Part shown: piece after piece, positions 48,379 to 57,534 of the stretch
Numbering within the stretch: the stretch's first letter is position 1
Layout of the letters: the number at the start of each line of letters is the position of its first letter
Source of the DNA: Hoeflea algicola
Lineage (GTDB): Bacteria > Pseudomonadota > Alphaproteobacteria > Rhizobiales > Rhizobiaceae
Assembly (NCBI RefSeq): GCF_026619415.1
Contig: NZ_JAOVZR010000001.1
Location: 496,001 to 560,000 of the forward strand
Direction: 5' to 3'
Length of the DNA stretch: 64,000 nucleotides
Translations under genes and position numbers: made by a program
The notes under the pieces: generated by a model
What the model was told of the DNA's origin: nothing
The model's input: only the letters and a program-made list of their open reading frames with translations
Database searches by the model: none

Positions 48379-49959
48379 GTGCAAAACCAAACGAGCAATA
48401 CGCCGCTGTTGGAAACCAGGGGCTGACCAAGGTTTTCGGAAGCCTGAGGGCTTGCGATAGCATTGATCTCAAGATTGCGCCGGGAGAGGTGCACGCGCTG
48501 TTGGGAGAAAACGGCGCCGGCAAATCGACCCTCGTGAAAATGCTGTTCGGGGTTCTCGACCCCAGCGGCGGAGAGATTTTGTGGAAGGGCAAGCCAGTCC
48601 GGATTGGCAGCCCGGGAGAGGCTCGTGCCACCGGCGTGGGCATGGTGTTCCAGCATTTTTCGTTGTTTGAAGCGTTGACAGTGGCGGAAAACATTGCGCT
48701 GGCGCTCGACGGCAATGTGCCGATCGACAAGATTTCCGAGGAAGCGCGGCGGCTGTCGATCGAATATGGCTTGCCGCTCGACCCTTCTGCCCATGTCGCC
48801 GATCTTTCGGTGGGCGAACGTCAGCGAGATCGAAATCGTGCGCTCGCTGCTGCAGAACCCTGAACTGATCATCCTTGACGAACCGACTTCGGTGTTGACC
48901 CCGCAGGAAGCGGACAAGTTGTTCGAAACACTCGCCAAGTTTAAAGCCGAGGGTCGCTCGGTGCTTTATATCAGTCACCGGCTTGAGGAAGTGCAACGCA
49001 TTTGCGACCGGGCCACGGTGTTACGTCATGGCAAGGTGACGGGTGCTTGTGACCCACGCCAGGAGACACCGTCTTCACTTGCGCGGATGATGGTGGGTGG
49101 CGAAGTTGCCGAAATTTCCGGCGCCGGTCTCGGCGAACCGGGTGATGTGCTGGTGGAGGTTCAAAAACTTTCTGCTCCCGCGCTGACGCCCTTCTCGGTG
49201 GCCTTGCGCGATGTCGACCTTTCGGTTCGGGCCGGCGAAGTGATCGCCATTGCCGGTGTCGCCGGTAACGGACAGAGCGAACTGTTTGATGTGCTTTCCG
49301 GTGAGGTGACTGTTTCGGATGCGAATTCGATTCGTATCTCGGGCGTTGCCGCGGGCCATATGGGTATTACCGCGCGCCGGCTCATGGGCTGCGGATTTGT
49401 GCCGGAAGAACGCCATGGTCACGCGGCGGTGCCAGACATGAATTTGAGCGGAAACCTGGTGCTTTCGCGCTATGCCTCGGACCGCAAGACGTTCCTCACA
49501 GGCGGCTGGTTGGGGTTGATCAACAATGGTCCCGTGGCGACCGCCACCAAGCGGATATCGGAGGCGATGGATGTGCGCAAATCGCTGGAGGATCCGCCGG
49601 CGGGGTCGCTGTCAGGCGGCAATCTGCAGAAGTTCATTGTCGGTCGTGAACTCGACCGCCAGCCGGTAGTGCTTGTGGTCAATCAACCGACCTGGGGAGT
49701 CGACGCTGGTGCCGCCAGCCGCATCCGCCAGGCGCTGGTCGATCTGGCCAAGAGCGGGTCGGCGGTCATCGTCATCAGCCAGGATCTCGACGAAGTGTTC
49801 GAGATTGCCAGCAGCATTTCCGTGATCAATGAGGGCCAGCTCTCGAATCCAGAGCCGGCCGCGAACATGACACGGGAACGGATAGGATTGTTGATGGGGG
49901 GCTTTCACGACGGCACCGCCCGGACAGACAACGCGCCGGAGGCAAGCCATGCACATTGA
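48379..49959 (+). pseudogene. BMP-type ABC transporter ATP-binding protein (double ATPase), two apparent frameshifts
   Basis: The protein has two ATPase halves, as in nucleoside/simple-sugar importers. The start is GTG at 48379 behind AGGGGGT. The frame runs to LLETRG, then a one-base deletion near 48420 shifts to the frame with LTKVFG and the Walker A GENGAGKST. A one-base insertion near 48827, after VGERQ, returns to the first frame with the Walker B ILDEPTSVLTP. The second half (SLSGGNLQKFIVGREL, GVDAGAA) is intact. The net shift is zero and the corrected length is about 526 aa, normal. It overlaps the first permease gene by 11 nt. Confidence 0.88.
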
Positions 49960-51043
49960 ATTGCAGAAACGGCCGGTGCCTTCACGGCTTTTCGCCGTGC
50001 TGTCACCCTTCATCGCGCTCGGCCTGACGCTAGTTGCGGGCGCAATCCTGTTCATGGCGCTGGGCAAAAACCCGTTCGACGCGCTTTACAGCTTTTTCAT
50101 CGAGCCGCTGACCGAGATCTGGTCGCTGCACGAATTGACGATCAAGGCGGCGCCGCTGATCCTGATCGCCGTCGGTCTGTCGGTCTGTTACCGGTCCAAC
50201 AACTGGAATATTGGTGCCGAAGGGCAGTTCATCATGGGCGGTATTGCCGGCTCGCTGGTGCCTATCCTCATGCCCGGGTTCCAGACCTGGCTGACTTTGC
50301 CGCTGATGCTGTTGCTTGGCATGGCCGGCGGCGCCGCATGGGGTGCCATCCCGGCCTACCTCAAGACCCGCTTCAACACCAACGAGATCCTCACCAGCCT
50401 AATGCTGGTCTACACCGCGCAGCTGTTTCTGGACTGGTTGGCCCGCGGTATGTTCAGGGATCCCAATGGAAACAATTTCCCGGGCTCCGTCCGGTTTCCT
50501 GCGGCCGCGCAATTGCCCGAGATCATGCCATCGGCGGGCGGCGCGCATTATGGCATCGTGCTCGCCATCATCGCCGCTATCATCGCCTGGTTCATGCTGC
50601 GCTACACGCTTAACGGCTTCGAGGTCCGGGTGCTTGGCGCCAATCCGCGGGCAGGGCGCTTTGCCGGATTCTCGCAGAAAAGGATGACCTTCTTCGCGTT
50701 CCTGCTCTCGGGCGGACTCGCTGGTCTTGCCGGAATCGCCGAGGTTAGCGGCGCCATCGGCCAATTGCGCGAGACGATATCGCCCGGTTATGGCTTCACG
50801 GCGATCATCGTCGCCTTTCTTGGACGCCTCAATCCGTTGGGGGCGATTGCAGCTGGCTTCATGCTGGCACTGACTTACCTTGGCGGTGAGGCAGCACAGA
50901 TGACGCTTGGTGTCTCCGACAAGGTCGGGCGTGTGTTCCAGGGATTGCTGCTTTTCTTCGTGCTCGGTTGCGACACGCTCATTCATTACCAGGTGCGGCT
51001 GGTGTGGCGTAAAGCCACGGCAGCAGCCGGAGGCCAGGCCTGA
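49949..51043 (+). CDS. BMP-type ABC transporter permease, first
   Basis: The 364-aa membrane protein has about ten helices. Signatures of the nucleoside-type permeases are NNWNIGAEGQFIMGG and TRFNTNEILTSLMLVY; the loop with GANPRAGRFAGF and GGLAGLAGIAEVSG is the ATPase-contact region. It works with the second permease and the double ATPase to import a nucleoside or similar ligand. It overlaps the ATPase gene by 11 nt and the next permease gene by one base. Confidence 0.92.
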   Translation: MHIELQKRPVPSRLFAVLSPFIALGLTLVAGAILFMALGKNPFDALYSFFIEPLTEIWSLHELTIKAAPLILIAVGLSVCYRSNNWNIGAEGQFIMGGIAGSLVPILMPGFQTWLTLPLMLLLGMAGGAAWGAIPAYLKTRFNTNEILTSLMLVYTAQLFLDWLARGMFRDPNGNNFPGSVRFPAAAQLPEIMPSAGGAHYGIVLAIIAAIIAWFMLRYTLNGFEVRVLGANPRAGRFAGFSQKRMTFFAFLLSGGLAGLAGIAEVSGAIGQLRETISPGYGFTAIIVAFLGRLNPLGAIAAGFMLALTYLGGEAAQMTLGVSDKVGRVFQGLLLFFVLGCDTLIHYQVRLVWRKATAAAGGQA

Positions 51044-51963
51044 TGGACATTGCTCAAAACATATTATTGACGATCATGACGGCAGCTACGCCGTTACTGA
51101 TCGCCGCCATCGGTGAACTGGTGGTCGAGCGCTCCGGCGTGCTCAACCTGGGTGTCGAGGGCATGATGGTAATCGGCGCTGTCTGCGGCTTCGCGGCCAC
51201 GGCGCTGAGCGGATCGCCTTGGATCGGCATGCTCGCTGCGGTGGCTGCCGGTGCGGTCTTTTCGTTGGCGTTCGGTGTGCTGACTTTGTCGCTGGCCGCC
51301 AATCAGGTTGCCACCGGCCTGTCGCTGACGCTGCTCGGTCTCGGTCTGTCAGGGATGATCGGTGAGAGTTTTGTCGGCTCGGCGGGCGTCAAGCTTGGCA
51401 GCCTCCACATTCCGGTGCTGACCGACATCCCGCTGATCGGGCGGCTTGTTTTCGGCCAGGATCCGATCTTCTACATATCGCTGGTCCTGACGGGTGGCGT
51501 TGCCTGGTTCCTGTTCCGGACGCGGGCCGGGCTGACCCTCCGCGCCGTTGGCGACAATCATGCCTCGGCGCATGCGCTGGGCATCAATGTGCTCAAGATC
51601 CGTTATCTGGCGGTGATGTTTGGCGGCGCCTGTGCCGGTCTTGCCGGTGCGCATCTTTCGCTGGTCTATACGCCGCAATGGGTGGAGAACATGACCGCGG
51701 GGCGGGGCTGGATCGCGCTGGCGCTGGTTGTGTTTGCCTCCTGGCGGCCGTGGCGGGTTCTCGGTGGCGCTTATCTGTTCGGCGCCGTATCGATCGGCCA
51801 GTTGCATGCCCAGGCGCTCGGTTTCGGTATTCCGTCGCAATTCCTGTCGGCCTTGCCCTATGTTGCGACCATCGTCGTGCTGGTGATCATTTCACGCGAC
51901 CGGCGCTTGACACTGATGAACACTCCAGCTTCGCTGGGCAAAGCCTTTGTGCCGGACCGGTAG
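51043..51963 (+). CDS. BMP-type ABC transporter permease, second
   Basis: The 306-aa membrane protein is the shorter partner permease. GELVVERSGVLNLGVEGMMVIGA near residue 25 and ALGINVLKIRYLAVMFGGACAGLAGAHLSL are family signatures. About nine helices are visible. It shares one base (the A of its ATG) with the upstream gene and lies 79 bp before the binding-protein gene. Confidence 0.92.
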   Translation: MDIAQNILLTIMTAATPLLIAAIGELVVERSGVLNLGVEGMMVIGAVCGFAATALSGSPWIGMLAAVAAGAVFSLAFGVLTLSLAANQVATGLSLTLLGLGLSGMIGESFVGSAGVKLGSLHIPVLTDIPLIGRLVFGQDPIFYISLVLTGGVAWFLFRTRAGLTLRAVGDNHASAHALGINVLKIRYLAVMFGGACAGLAGAHLSLVYTPQWVENMTAGRGWIALALVVFASWRPWRVLGGAYLFGAVSIGQLHAQALGFGIPSQFLSALPYVATIVVLVIISRDRRLTLMNTPASLGKAFVPDR

Positions 51964-52042
51964 TCCTGATCGATTCGCGCACCAACGACAAAATTCCAAT
52001 TCCATCCGGCCAAGCCGGAGGAGCAACAGAGAGGTGGACTAA

Positions 52043-53113
52043 ATGAAAAAAATCGTTTTTGCACTGGCTGCAACATTCGCAGCGACAGCCGGGACAAGCG
52101 CGCTGGCTGCCGACCCGTACAAGGCATGCTTTATCTATGTCGGTTCGAAGACCGATGGCGGCTGGACCCAGGCGCATGAAATCGGCCGCCAGTACGCCCA
52201 GGAAAAGCTTGGCGACAAGGTCGAAATGGTGGCGCTCGAAAATGTTCCGGAAGGTCCGGATGCCGAGCGCGCCATCGAACGCTTCGCCCGTTCCGGCTGC
52301 GGCATCATCTTCACCACATCCTTTGGCTTCATGGACCAGACCTTGGCAATTGCCGCCAAGTTCCCGGACGTGAAATTCGAACACGCCACCGGCTACAAAA
52401 CCGCGCCGAACGTGACCACCTACAATGCGCGCTTCTATGAAGGCCGCTACATCATCGGCCAGATTGCCGGCAAGATGTCGAAGACCGGCGTTGCCGGCTA
52501 CATCGCCTCGTTCCCGATCCCGGAAGTGGTCATGGGCATCAACGGGTTCCTCACCGGCGCCCGTTCGGTCAATCCTGATTTCAAACTCAAGGTTGTGTGG
52601 GTCAACAGCTGGTTTGACGCCGGCAAGGAAGCTGATGCTGCCAAGGCGCTGATCGATCAGGGCGTGGACATCATCACCCAGCACACCGATTCGACTGGCC
52701 CGATGCAGGTTGCCGAAGAACGCGGCATCAAGGCGTTCGGTCAGGCATTCGACCAGATCAAGGCCGGCCCGACCGCGCAGTTGACCGCCATCGAAGACAC
52801 CTGGGGTCCCTATTACGAAAAGCAGATCGCTGCGGCGATGGACGGCACCTGGAAGGGTGGCGAATCTTCCTGGGACGGCCTCAAGGACGGCATTCTCACC
52901 ATGGCGGAATACACCAACATGCCTGACGATGTGAAGGCGATGGCAGAAGCCACCGAAGCCGGCATCAAGGATGGCTCCATCCACCCCTTCACCGGCCCGA
53001 TCAACAAGCAGGACGGTACCGTCTGGCTCAAGGACGGTGAAGTTTCTGACGATGGCACGCTCTTGGGCATGAATTTCTACGTCGAAGGCGTTGACGACAA
53101 GCTGCCGCAATAA
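52043..53113 (+). CDS. BMP-family ABC transporter substrate-binding protein
   Basis: The 356-aa precursor has a Sec signal (MKKIVFALAATFAATAG, cleavage after ALA, residue 22). It follows the BMP/PnrA fold: FIYVGSKTDGGWTQAHE, TTSFGFMD and GADIITQHTDS-like GVDIITQHTDSTGP. Such proteins bind purine nucleosides or related ligands; the true ligand is unknown. The cysteine present is in the mature body, so it is a free periplasmic protein, not a lipoprotein. It is last in the operon, where its mRNA can be stabilised by the hairpin after it. Confidence 0.92.
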   Translation: MKKIVFALAATFAATAGTSALAADPYKACFIYVGSKTDGGWTQAHEIGRQYAQEKLGDKVEMVALENVPEGPDAERAIERFARSGCGIIFTTSFGFMDQTLAIAAKFPDVKFEHATGYKTAPNVTTYNARFYEGRYIIGQIAGKMSKTGVAGYIASFPIPEVVMGINGFLTGARSVNPDFKLKVVWVNSWFDAGKEADAAKALIDQGVDIITQHTDSTGPMQVAEERGIKAFGQAFDQIKAGPTAQLTAIEDTWGPYYEKQIAAAMDGTWKGGESSWDGLKDGILTMAEYTNMPDDVKAMAEATEAGIKDGSIHPFTGPINKQDGTVWLKDGEVSDDGTLLGMNFYVEGVDDKLPQ

Positions 53114-53144
53114 GCGACGGCTCGAAGTTCACAGATAAAAGATC

Positions 53145-53169
53145 AGGGGCGGCCGTTAGGGCCGCCCCT
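53145..53169 (+). terminator. intrinsic terminator after the BMP-type operon
   Basis: AGGGGCGGCC (53145-53154) pairs perfectly with 53160-53169 around a GTTAG loop, followed by a pyrimidine-rich TCTCGTTCC. Confidence 0.7.
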
Positions 53170-53197
53170 TCTCGTTCCGGGGTGATTTATGATTTTA

Positions 53198-54316
53198 TTA
53201 TTCCGCCGGAACTGAAAGACGCGCCGCGGTTCGGGGCAGGTAGCGTGCGGCGGGCGAGAACAATGCGCGGATGATACGGCGGCCGCCCGGTTCGATGCGG
53301 GCGTAGATCCACCAACTCACCGCCAGCGACAGCACGGTAGCGAGGGCCAACGCCGACCATTTGCCAATGCCGGGGGCGGTCAGGTTGATCAGGATGTAGC
53401 CGGCATTCTGATGGACCAGGTAGAGCGGGTAGCTGATGCCACCCAGCGCCAGCATCCAGGCGCTTGCCTTGAAGCGCCTGCCGAGCGTCGCCGCCATCAG
53501 GAACAGTGTGATGATAGCGAGGTTTGCCAAGGCCGTGCTGGTGGCCGAACCGGCTTCACCAAGCCGGGCGATGACGTCAAGCCGTTGCACTTCCGCCGCA
53601 TGCAGCGTCAGCACCAACGCCAAACCGGCAAGAAACAATCGAAAAGTACTCGGTCCGTGCGAAGTCATCCGCCAAATCAGAGCGCCAAAGGCGAAATAGG
53701 CACCATATTCGGTGAGGAACAGCAATTCGAACGGGCGAGAGCCGATAAACAGATTGTTGGCGACAACCAGACTCAACCAGACCGCCAGCGCCAGATCGGT
53801 ATGGCGTGGCAATACCCCGGTAAACAGACCGATCATCACCCAGGCGTAAAACAGCAATTCGATGACAATCGACCAGTAAGCCCCATCCATGAAGTTCTGG
53901 CCGAACAATGGCGCCAGCATGGTCAGGTTTGCCAGCCATTGCGCAAAACTGGTGGTCAGCGGCGGCGTCGCCCACATCGCCATCGTGATGGCGGTAATCG
54001 TCATGGCCACCAGATGCGCGGGATAGAGCCGGGCCAGCCGGCTGAACGAAAATCCGTACCAATCGCGGCCGGATGCCGACCAGATGATGACGTAGCCCGA
54101 GATCATGAAAAACAGATTGACGCCGAGATAGCCCAGCGAAATGGCGTCGCCCGCCGCGCCATAGGACTGGTCGAGATAATTGCCTTCAATCGCGCCGCGA
54201 TAGAGAAAGTGGTAAAACACCACCATCATAGCGGCAGCAAACCTCAACAGATCAAGCAACCCGTTTCTGTGGCCGTGCCCGGTAGTTCGGTCGATGGATG
54301 ATGGGAAGTTACGCAT
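53198..54316 (-). CDS. acyltransferase 3 family membrane protein (OafA/YrhL-like)
   Basis: The 372-aa protein has about ten membrane helices and the family motifs GLLDLLRFAAAMMVVFYHF (catalytic-type histidine in the first helix), GYLGVNLFFMISGYVI, and FSFSRLARLYPAH. Members transfer acetyl or other acyl groups to surface sugars or lipids. The target is unknown. There is no SGNH domain. GGAGGAG six bases before MRNFPSSID fixes the start, rather than one five codons upstream. No polysaccharide genes are nearby. Confidence 0.9.
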   Translation of the reverse strand: MRNFPSSIDRTTGHGHRNGLLDLLRFAAAMMVVFYHFLYRGAIEGNYLDQSYGAAGDAISLGYLGVNLFFMISGYVIIWSASGRDWYGFSFSRLARLYPAHLVAMTITAITMAMWATPPLTTSFAQWLANLTMLAPLFGQNFMDGAYWSIVIELLFYAWVMIGLFTGVLPRHTDLALAVWLSLVVANNLFIGSRPFELLFLTEYGAYFAFGALIWRMTSHGPSTFRLFLAGLALVLTLHAAEVQRLDVIARLGEAGSATSTALANLAIITLFLMAATLGRRFKASAWMLALGGISYPLYLVHQNAGYILINLTAPGIGKWSALALATVLSLAVSWWIYARIEPGGRRIIRALFSPAARYLPRTAARLSVPAE

Positions 54317-54359
54317 CTCGATCTCCTCCACAGGATGGGGAGATCATACCGCAAACTGA

Positions 54360-54385
54360 AACGCCGGGTCTGATAACCCGGCGTT
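54360..54385 (-). terminator. hairpin after the aminotransferase gene
   Basis: AACGCCGGGT (54360-54369) pairs exactly with 54376-54385 around a 6-nt loop. On the minus strand it lies 33 nt past the aminotransferase stop and is followed by a T-poor stretch, so efficiency is uncertain. Confidence 0.5.
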
Positions 54386-54418
54386 AAGCTTAAGCGTAAA
54401 GGTTAAGCGGTACCCGGA

Positions 54419-55807
54419 TCAGATGGCCCCCTTTGCGGAAATCGAGGCCGCTGCATCATCCAGCGATTTGCGGGCGCGGGTGATGAATTCGTCGGTTTCC
54501 TCTTCGCTGATCGTCAGGGGCGGCGAGACGATCAGGCTGTCGCGCACCGCCCGCATCACCAGGCCGTTGTTAAAAGAATGGTCGCGGGCAATCGTGCCGG
54601 CAGCGCCAATATTGCCAAAACGCTTGCTCAGATCGTTCTTGTCGGGAATCAGCTCGAGTGCACCGACCAGACCTTTCATCCGCGCTTCGCCAACCAGCGG
54701 ATGATCGCCAAGCGCGAGCCAGCGCTGCCGGAAATAAGGTCCGATCTGGTCGCGGACGCGATCGACCAGTTTTTCACGTTTCATGATGGTCAGATTGGCG
54801 ATCGCAGCCGCGCAGGCCGCCGGGTGACCGGAATAGGTATAGCCGTGATAGAACTCGCCACCCTTTTCGTGCAGCACCTCGGCAATCCGGTCTGAGACGA
54901 TGACGCCGCCCATCGGTAGATAGCCCGAGGTCATGCCCTTGGCGATGGCCATCATGTCGGGCTTCGTGCCGTAGGTGTCGGCGCCGAACCATTCGCCGGT
55001 CCGGCCGAAGCCGCAGATCACTTCGTCTGAAATGAACAGGATATCGCGTTCGCTGAGGATCCGATTGACCTCGGGCCAATAGGTGGCAGGCGGTATGATG
55101 ACCCCGCCGGCGCCCTGGATCGGCTCAGCAATGAAAGCGCCGATATTGTTTTCGCCGATTTCGTCGATCGCGCGTTCCAGTTCGCGCGCGGCCCAGATGC
55201 CAAATTCATCTTCGCTCATGCCGGTCTGCATGCCTTCGCCGAACCAGTATGGCTGGGCGATGTGATGGATGCCCGGAATTGGCAGGTCACCCTGACCGTG
55301 CATGCCGCCCATGCCGCTGAGCGAGGCGCCGGCCACTGTGGAGCCGTGATAGGCGTTGTGACGGGAGATGATGGTTTTCTTGGTCGGTTTGCCCATCAGA
55401 TCCCAGTAAACCCGGACCAGCCGGAAAATGGTGTCATTGGCATCGGAACCGCCGCCGCCGTAAAACACCATGTTCATGTGTTCGGGCGCCAGCTCCGCAA
55501 GCATCCGCGACAGTTCGATCACCGGCGGGTGTGTGGTCTTGAAAAAGGTGTTGTAATAGGAGAGCTCGCTCATCTGCGCGCGCACCGCTTCGACGATTTC
55601 CTGGCGGCCGTGGCCGACATTGACGCACCAGAGTCCGGCCATTCCGTCAAGCATGCGATTGCCGTCAGTGTCCCAGATCCAGACGCCGTCGGCGCGCGAG
55701 ATCACCCGGCGTTCGTCTATGCCCAGCGCGCCATGATCGGTAAAGGGATGGAGGTGATGCTTGTGGTCCAAAACCTTCAGATCATGAGATGACACATTGA
55801 CGCGCAT
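54419..55807 (-). CDS. class III pyridoxal-phosphate aminotransferase, putrescine- or omega-amino-acid-type
   Basis: The 462-aa enzyme moves the amino group of a terminal amine to pyruvate or similar. Motifs seen are GLWCVNVGHGRQEIVEA, FYGGGGSDANDTIFRLVR, LFISDEVICGFGRTG and the PLP lysine in MAIAKGMTSGYLPMGG. The start MRVNVSSHDLK is chosen; a far longer in-frame reading covers the divergent gene's leader and is rejected. The divergent glutamine-synthetase-like gene suggests putrescine or polyamine breakdown, with this enzyme as a SpuC-like transaminase. Specificity is inferred. Confidence 0.9.
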   Translation of the reverse strand: MRVNVSSHDLKVLDHKHHLHPFTDHGALGIDERRVISRADGVWIWDTDGNRMLDGMAGLWCVNVGHGRQEIVEAVRAQMSELSYYNTFFKTTHPPVIELSRMLAELAPEHMNMVFYGGGGSDANDTIFRLVRVYWDLMGKPTKKTIISRHNAYHGSTVAGASLSGMGGMHGQGDLPIPGIHHIAQPYWFGEGMQTGMSEDEFGIWAARELERAIDEIGENNIGAFIAEPIQGAGGVIIPPATYWPEVNRILSERDILFISDEVICGFGRTGEWFGADTYGTKPDMMAIAKGMTSGYLPMGGVIVSDRIAEVLHEKGGEFYHGYTYSGHPAACAAAIANLTIMKREKLVDRVRDQIGPYFRQRWLALGDHPLVGEARMKGLVGALELIPDKNDLSKRFGNIGAAGTIARDHSFNNGLVMRAVRDSLIVSPPLTISEEETDEFITRARKSLDDAAASISAKGAI

Positions 55808-55861
55808 TGTTTTGTTCCTGATTGGTTTGTGCGAGGGCTTGATCGCAATTTGGTTTGACCT

Positions 55862-55890
55862 TTGACAAGAGTGTGTGCACAAATTTTTAG
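55862..55890 (+). promoter_or_regulatory. promoter of the glutamine-synthetase-like gene
   Basis: A perfect TTGACA (55862-55867), a 17-bp spacer and TTTTAG (55885-55890) form a plausible sigma70 promoter. An 8-bp palindrome TGTGCACA (55874-55881) lies in the spacer and could bind a repressor. The shared 138-bp intergenic space would let one regulator control both divergent genes. Confidence 0.5.
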
Positions 55891-55945
55891 CGCGGACAAG
55901 CGCTGCAACAGCCGCTGCGCGCGGCATCGGGAATCGTGAAAGGTC

Positions 55946-57334
55946 ATGGGTGACATTATGCGCGAGAGCGCCCCAATCGCGGATCGGCACGCCGACCTGC
56001 CCACGAATGATGAAGCCGAAGCCTTTATGGCAACAAACCCGCTGATCGAATCGGTGGATTTCCTGATTCCCGACATCAATGGCGTGATGCGCGGTAAATG
56101 GGGGCCGGCGGAAGCGCTCGGCAAGGTGGGCCATCCCGGCATCAACATGCCGTTGTCGATCTTCGGGCTCGATGTCTGGGGCAGGGAAGTCGAATCCACC
56201 GGCATTCACATCGAGACCGGGGACATTGACGGCTACTGCCGCGCCATTCCGGGCCGGATCAATCTGGCACCGTGGTCGCCGCGGCCCTCGGCGCAGGTGT
56301 TGATGTCGATGTATACCGAAGCTGGCGAACCCTATGAGATCGATCCGCGCAACGCGCTGCAGCGGGTGGTCGACCGGTTTACCGCCAAGGGCTTGCGGCC
56401 GGTCACGGCGTTCGAACTGGAATTCTATCTGGTGGACCCGGCGGTGTTCCAGAGTTCGGGTCGAATGGGCAAGGATTCAGGCCCCGGTCCCGATCAGCAG
56501 CACATGTATTCGCTCTCGGAGCTACGTGGCCAGAGTGAGCTGTTTGCCGAAATCCGCGCCGCTGCTCTCGCCCAGGGCCTGCCGATCGACACCATCATCA
56601 AGGAAGCGGCCCCCGGCCAGTTCGAGGTCAATCTCAAGCACCGCGATGATGCCATGGCTGCGGCCGACGACACCGTGCTGCTGCGCCGGGTGATCACCGA
56701 ATGTGCCCACAAATTCGGGCTTCGCGCCACTTTCATGGCCAAGCCGTTTCTGGAATGGTCGGGCAACGGCATGCATGTGCACGCCAGCATTCTCGATAAG
56801 GATGGCAATAACATCTTTGCAGGCGAGGGCGGAGACCAGCGACTTCAGCATGCGGCGGCTGGGTTGTTGTCGACGCTCAAGGATACGTTGCTGCTCTATA
56901 TTCCGGGATTCAACGGTTATCGCCGGCTGCAGCCCGGCTCCTACGCGCCGACCCGAATCGCCTGGGGCCGTAACAACCGTTCCGTCGTCGTTAGGGTTCC
57001 CGCGTCCGACGACAAGGCGCGTCGGCTGGAGCACCGGATGTCCGGCGCCGACGCAAATCCCTATTTCGTGCTGGCGGGTGTGCTTGGCGGTATGCTGGAA
57101 GGCTTGGAGAACGCCAAGGCACCGCCACCACCGGTCGAGGGCAATGCTTATAATGTGCCGCTGCCGCAACTGTCCGACGACATGGACGACGCGATCGAGG
57201 ATTTCGAACGTTCCGACTTCATTCGACGGCTGTTCGGGCCGGAATTGCGCCGTATTTTCGCCGAAATCAAGCGCGAGGAGCTGAAGGCTTTCGATAATGA
57301 AATCACGCCGCTGGAGCGCTCCACCTATCTATAG
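55946..57334 (+). CDS. glutamine-synthetase-family protein, gamma-glutamylputrescine synthetase-like
   Basis: The 462-aa enzyme has the GS core: metal-binding glutamates in VTAFELEFYLVDP, NGMHVHASILDKDGNN, and the nucleotide/substrate segment WGRNNRSVVVRVP. Unlike GlnA it lacks the adenylylation loop and ends SDFIRRLFGPELRR with EITPLERSTYL, as in PuuA-type enzymes. PuuA ligates glutamate to putrescine with ATP. The divergent aminotransferase supports an amine-catabolism role. The first ATG is 2 nt after AAAGG; MRESAPIADRH at 55958 is an alternative start. Confidence 0.88.
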   Translation: MGDIMRESAPIADRHADLPTNDEAEAFMATNPLIESVDFLIPDINGVMRGKWGPAEALGKVGHPGINMPLSIFGLDVWGREVESTGIHIETGDIDGYCRAIPGRINLAPWSPRPSAQVLMSMYTEAGEPYEIDPRNALQRVVDRFTAKGLRPVTAFELEFYLVDPAVFQSSGRMGKDSGPGPDQQHMYSLSELRGQSELFAEIRAAALAQGLPIDTIIKEAAPGQFEVNLKHRDDAMAAADDTVLLRRVITECAHKFGLRATFMAKPFLEWSGNGMHVHASILDKDGNNIFAGEGGDQRLQHAAAGLLSTLKDTLLLYIPGFNGYRRLQPGSYAPTRIAWGRNNRSVVVRVPASDDKARRLEHRMSGADANPYFVLAGVLGGMLEGLENAKAPPPPVEGNAYNVPLPQLSDDMDDAIEDFERSDFIRRLFGPELRRIFAEIKREELKAFDNEITPLERSTYL

Positions 57335-57407
57335 GCCGTTTCAGCACAGGCAAAATCGTTCCGAAACTAGACCACAAAACCGGGGCAACACATATCAGAC
57401 GGGCGAT

Positions 57408-57421
57408 TTGATCTAGGACAA
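57408..57421 (+). promoter_or_regulatory. FNR/FixK-like box upstream of hemA
   Basis: TTGATCTAGGACAA matches the palindromic anaerobox TTGAT-N4-ATCAA at all but two positions of the right half. It lies 114 bp before the hemA start. hemA is under FNR/FixK-type control in several alphaproteobacteria, which makes the site plausible, but the mismatches keep it tentative. Confidence 0.45.
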
Positions 57422-57534
57422 GGAGAACCAGACGGACGCCGTGCGACTATTTGACTGCTGTCATCATCGCCATTTTCGGGTTGACGTCAGCGTCGATGTT
57501 TCGCATCTTGTCTGGGACATATAGGGTTAATGCT

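Noticed and set aside
54382..54415. TTAAG-rich stretch resembling a CtrA site
   Set aside because: The spacing of TTAA elements (2 and 9 bp) does not fit TTAA-N7-TTAA, and it lies at a gene 3' end.
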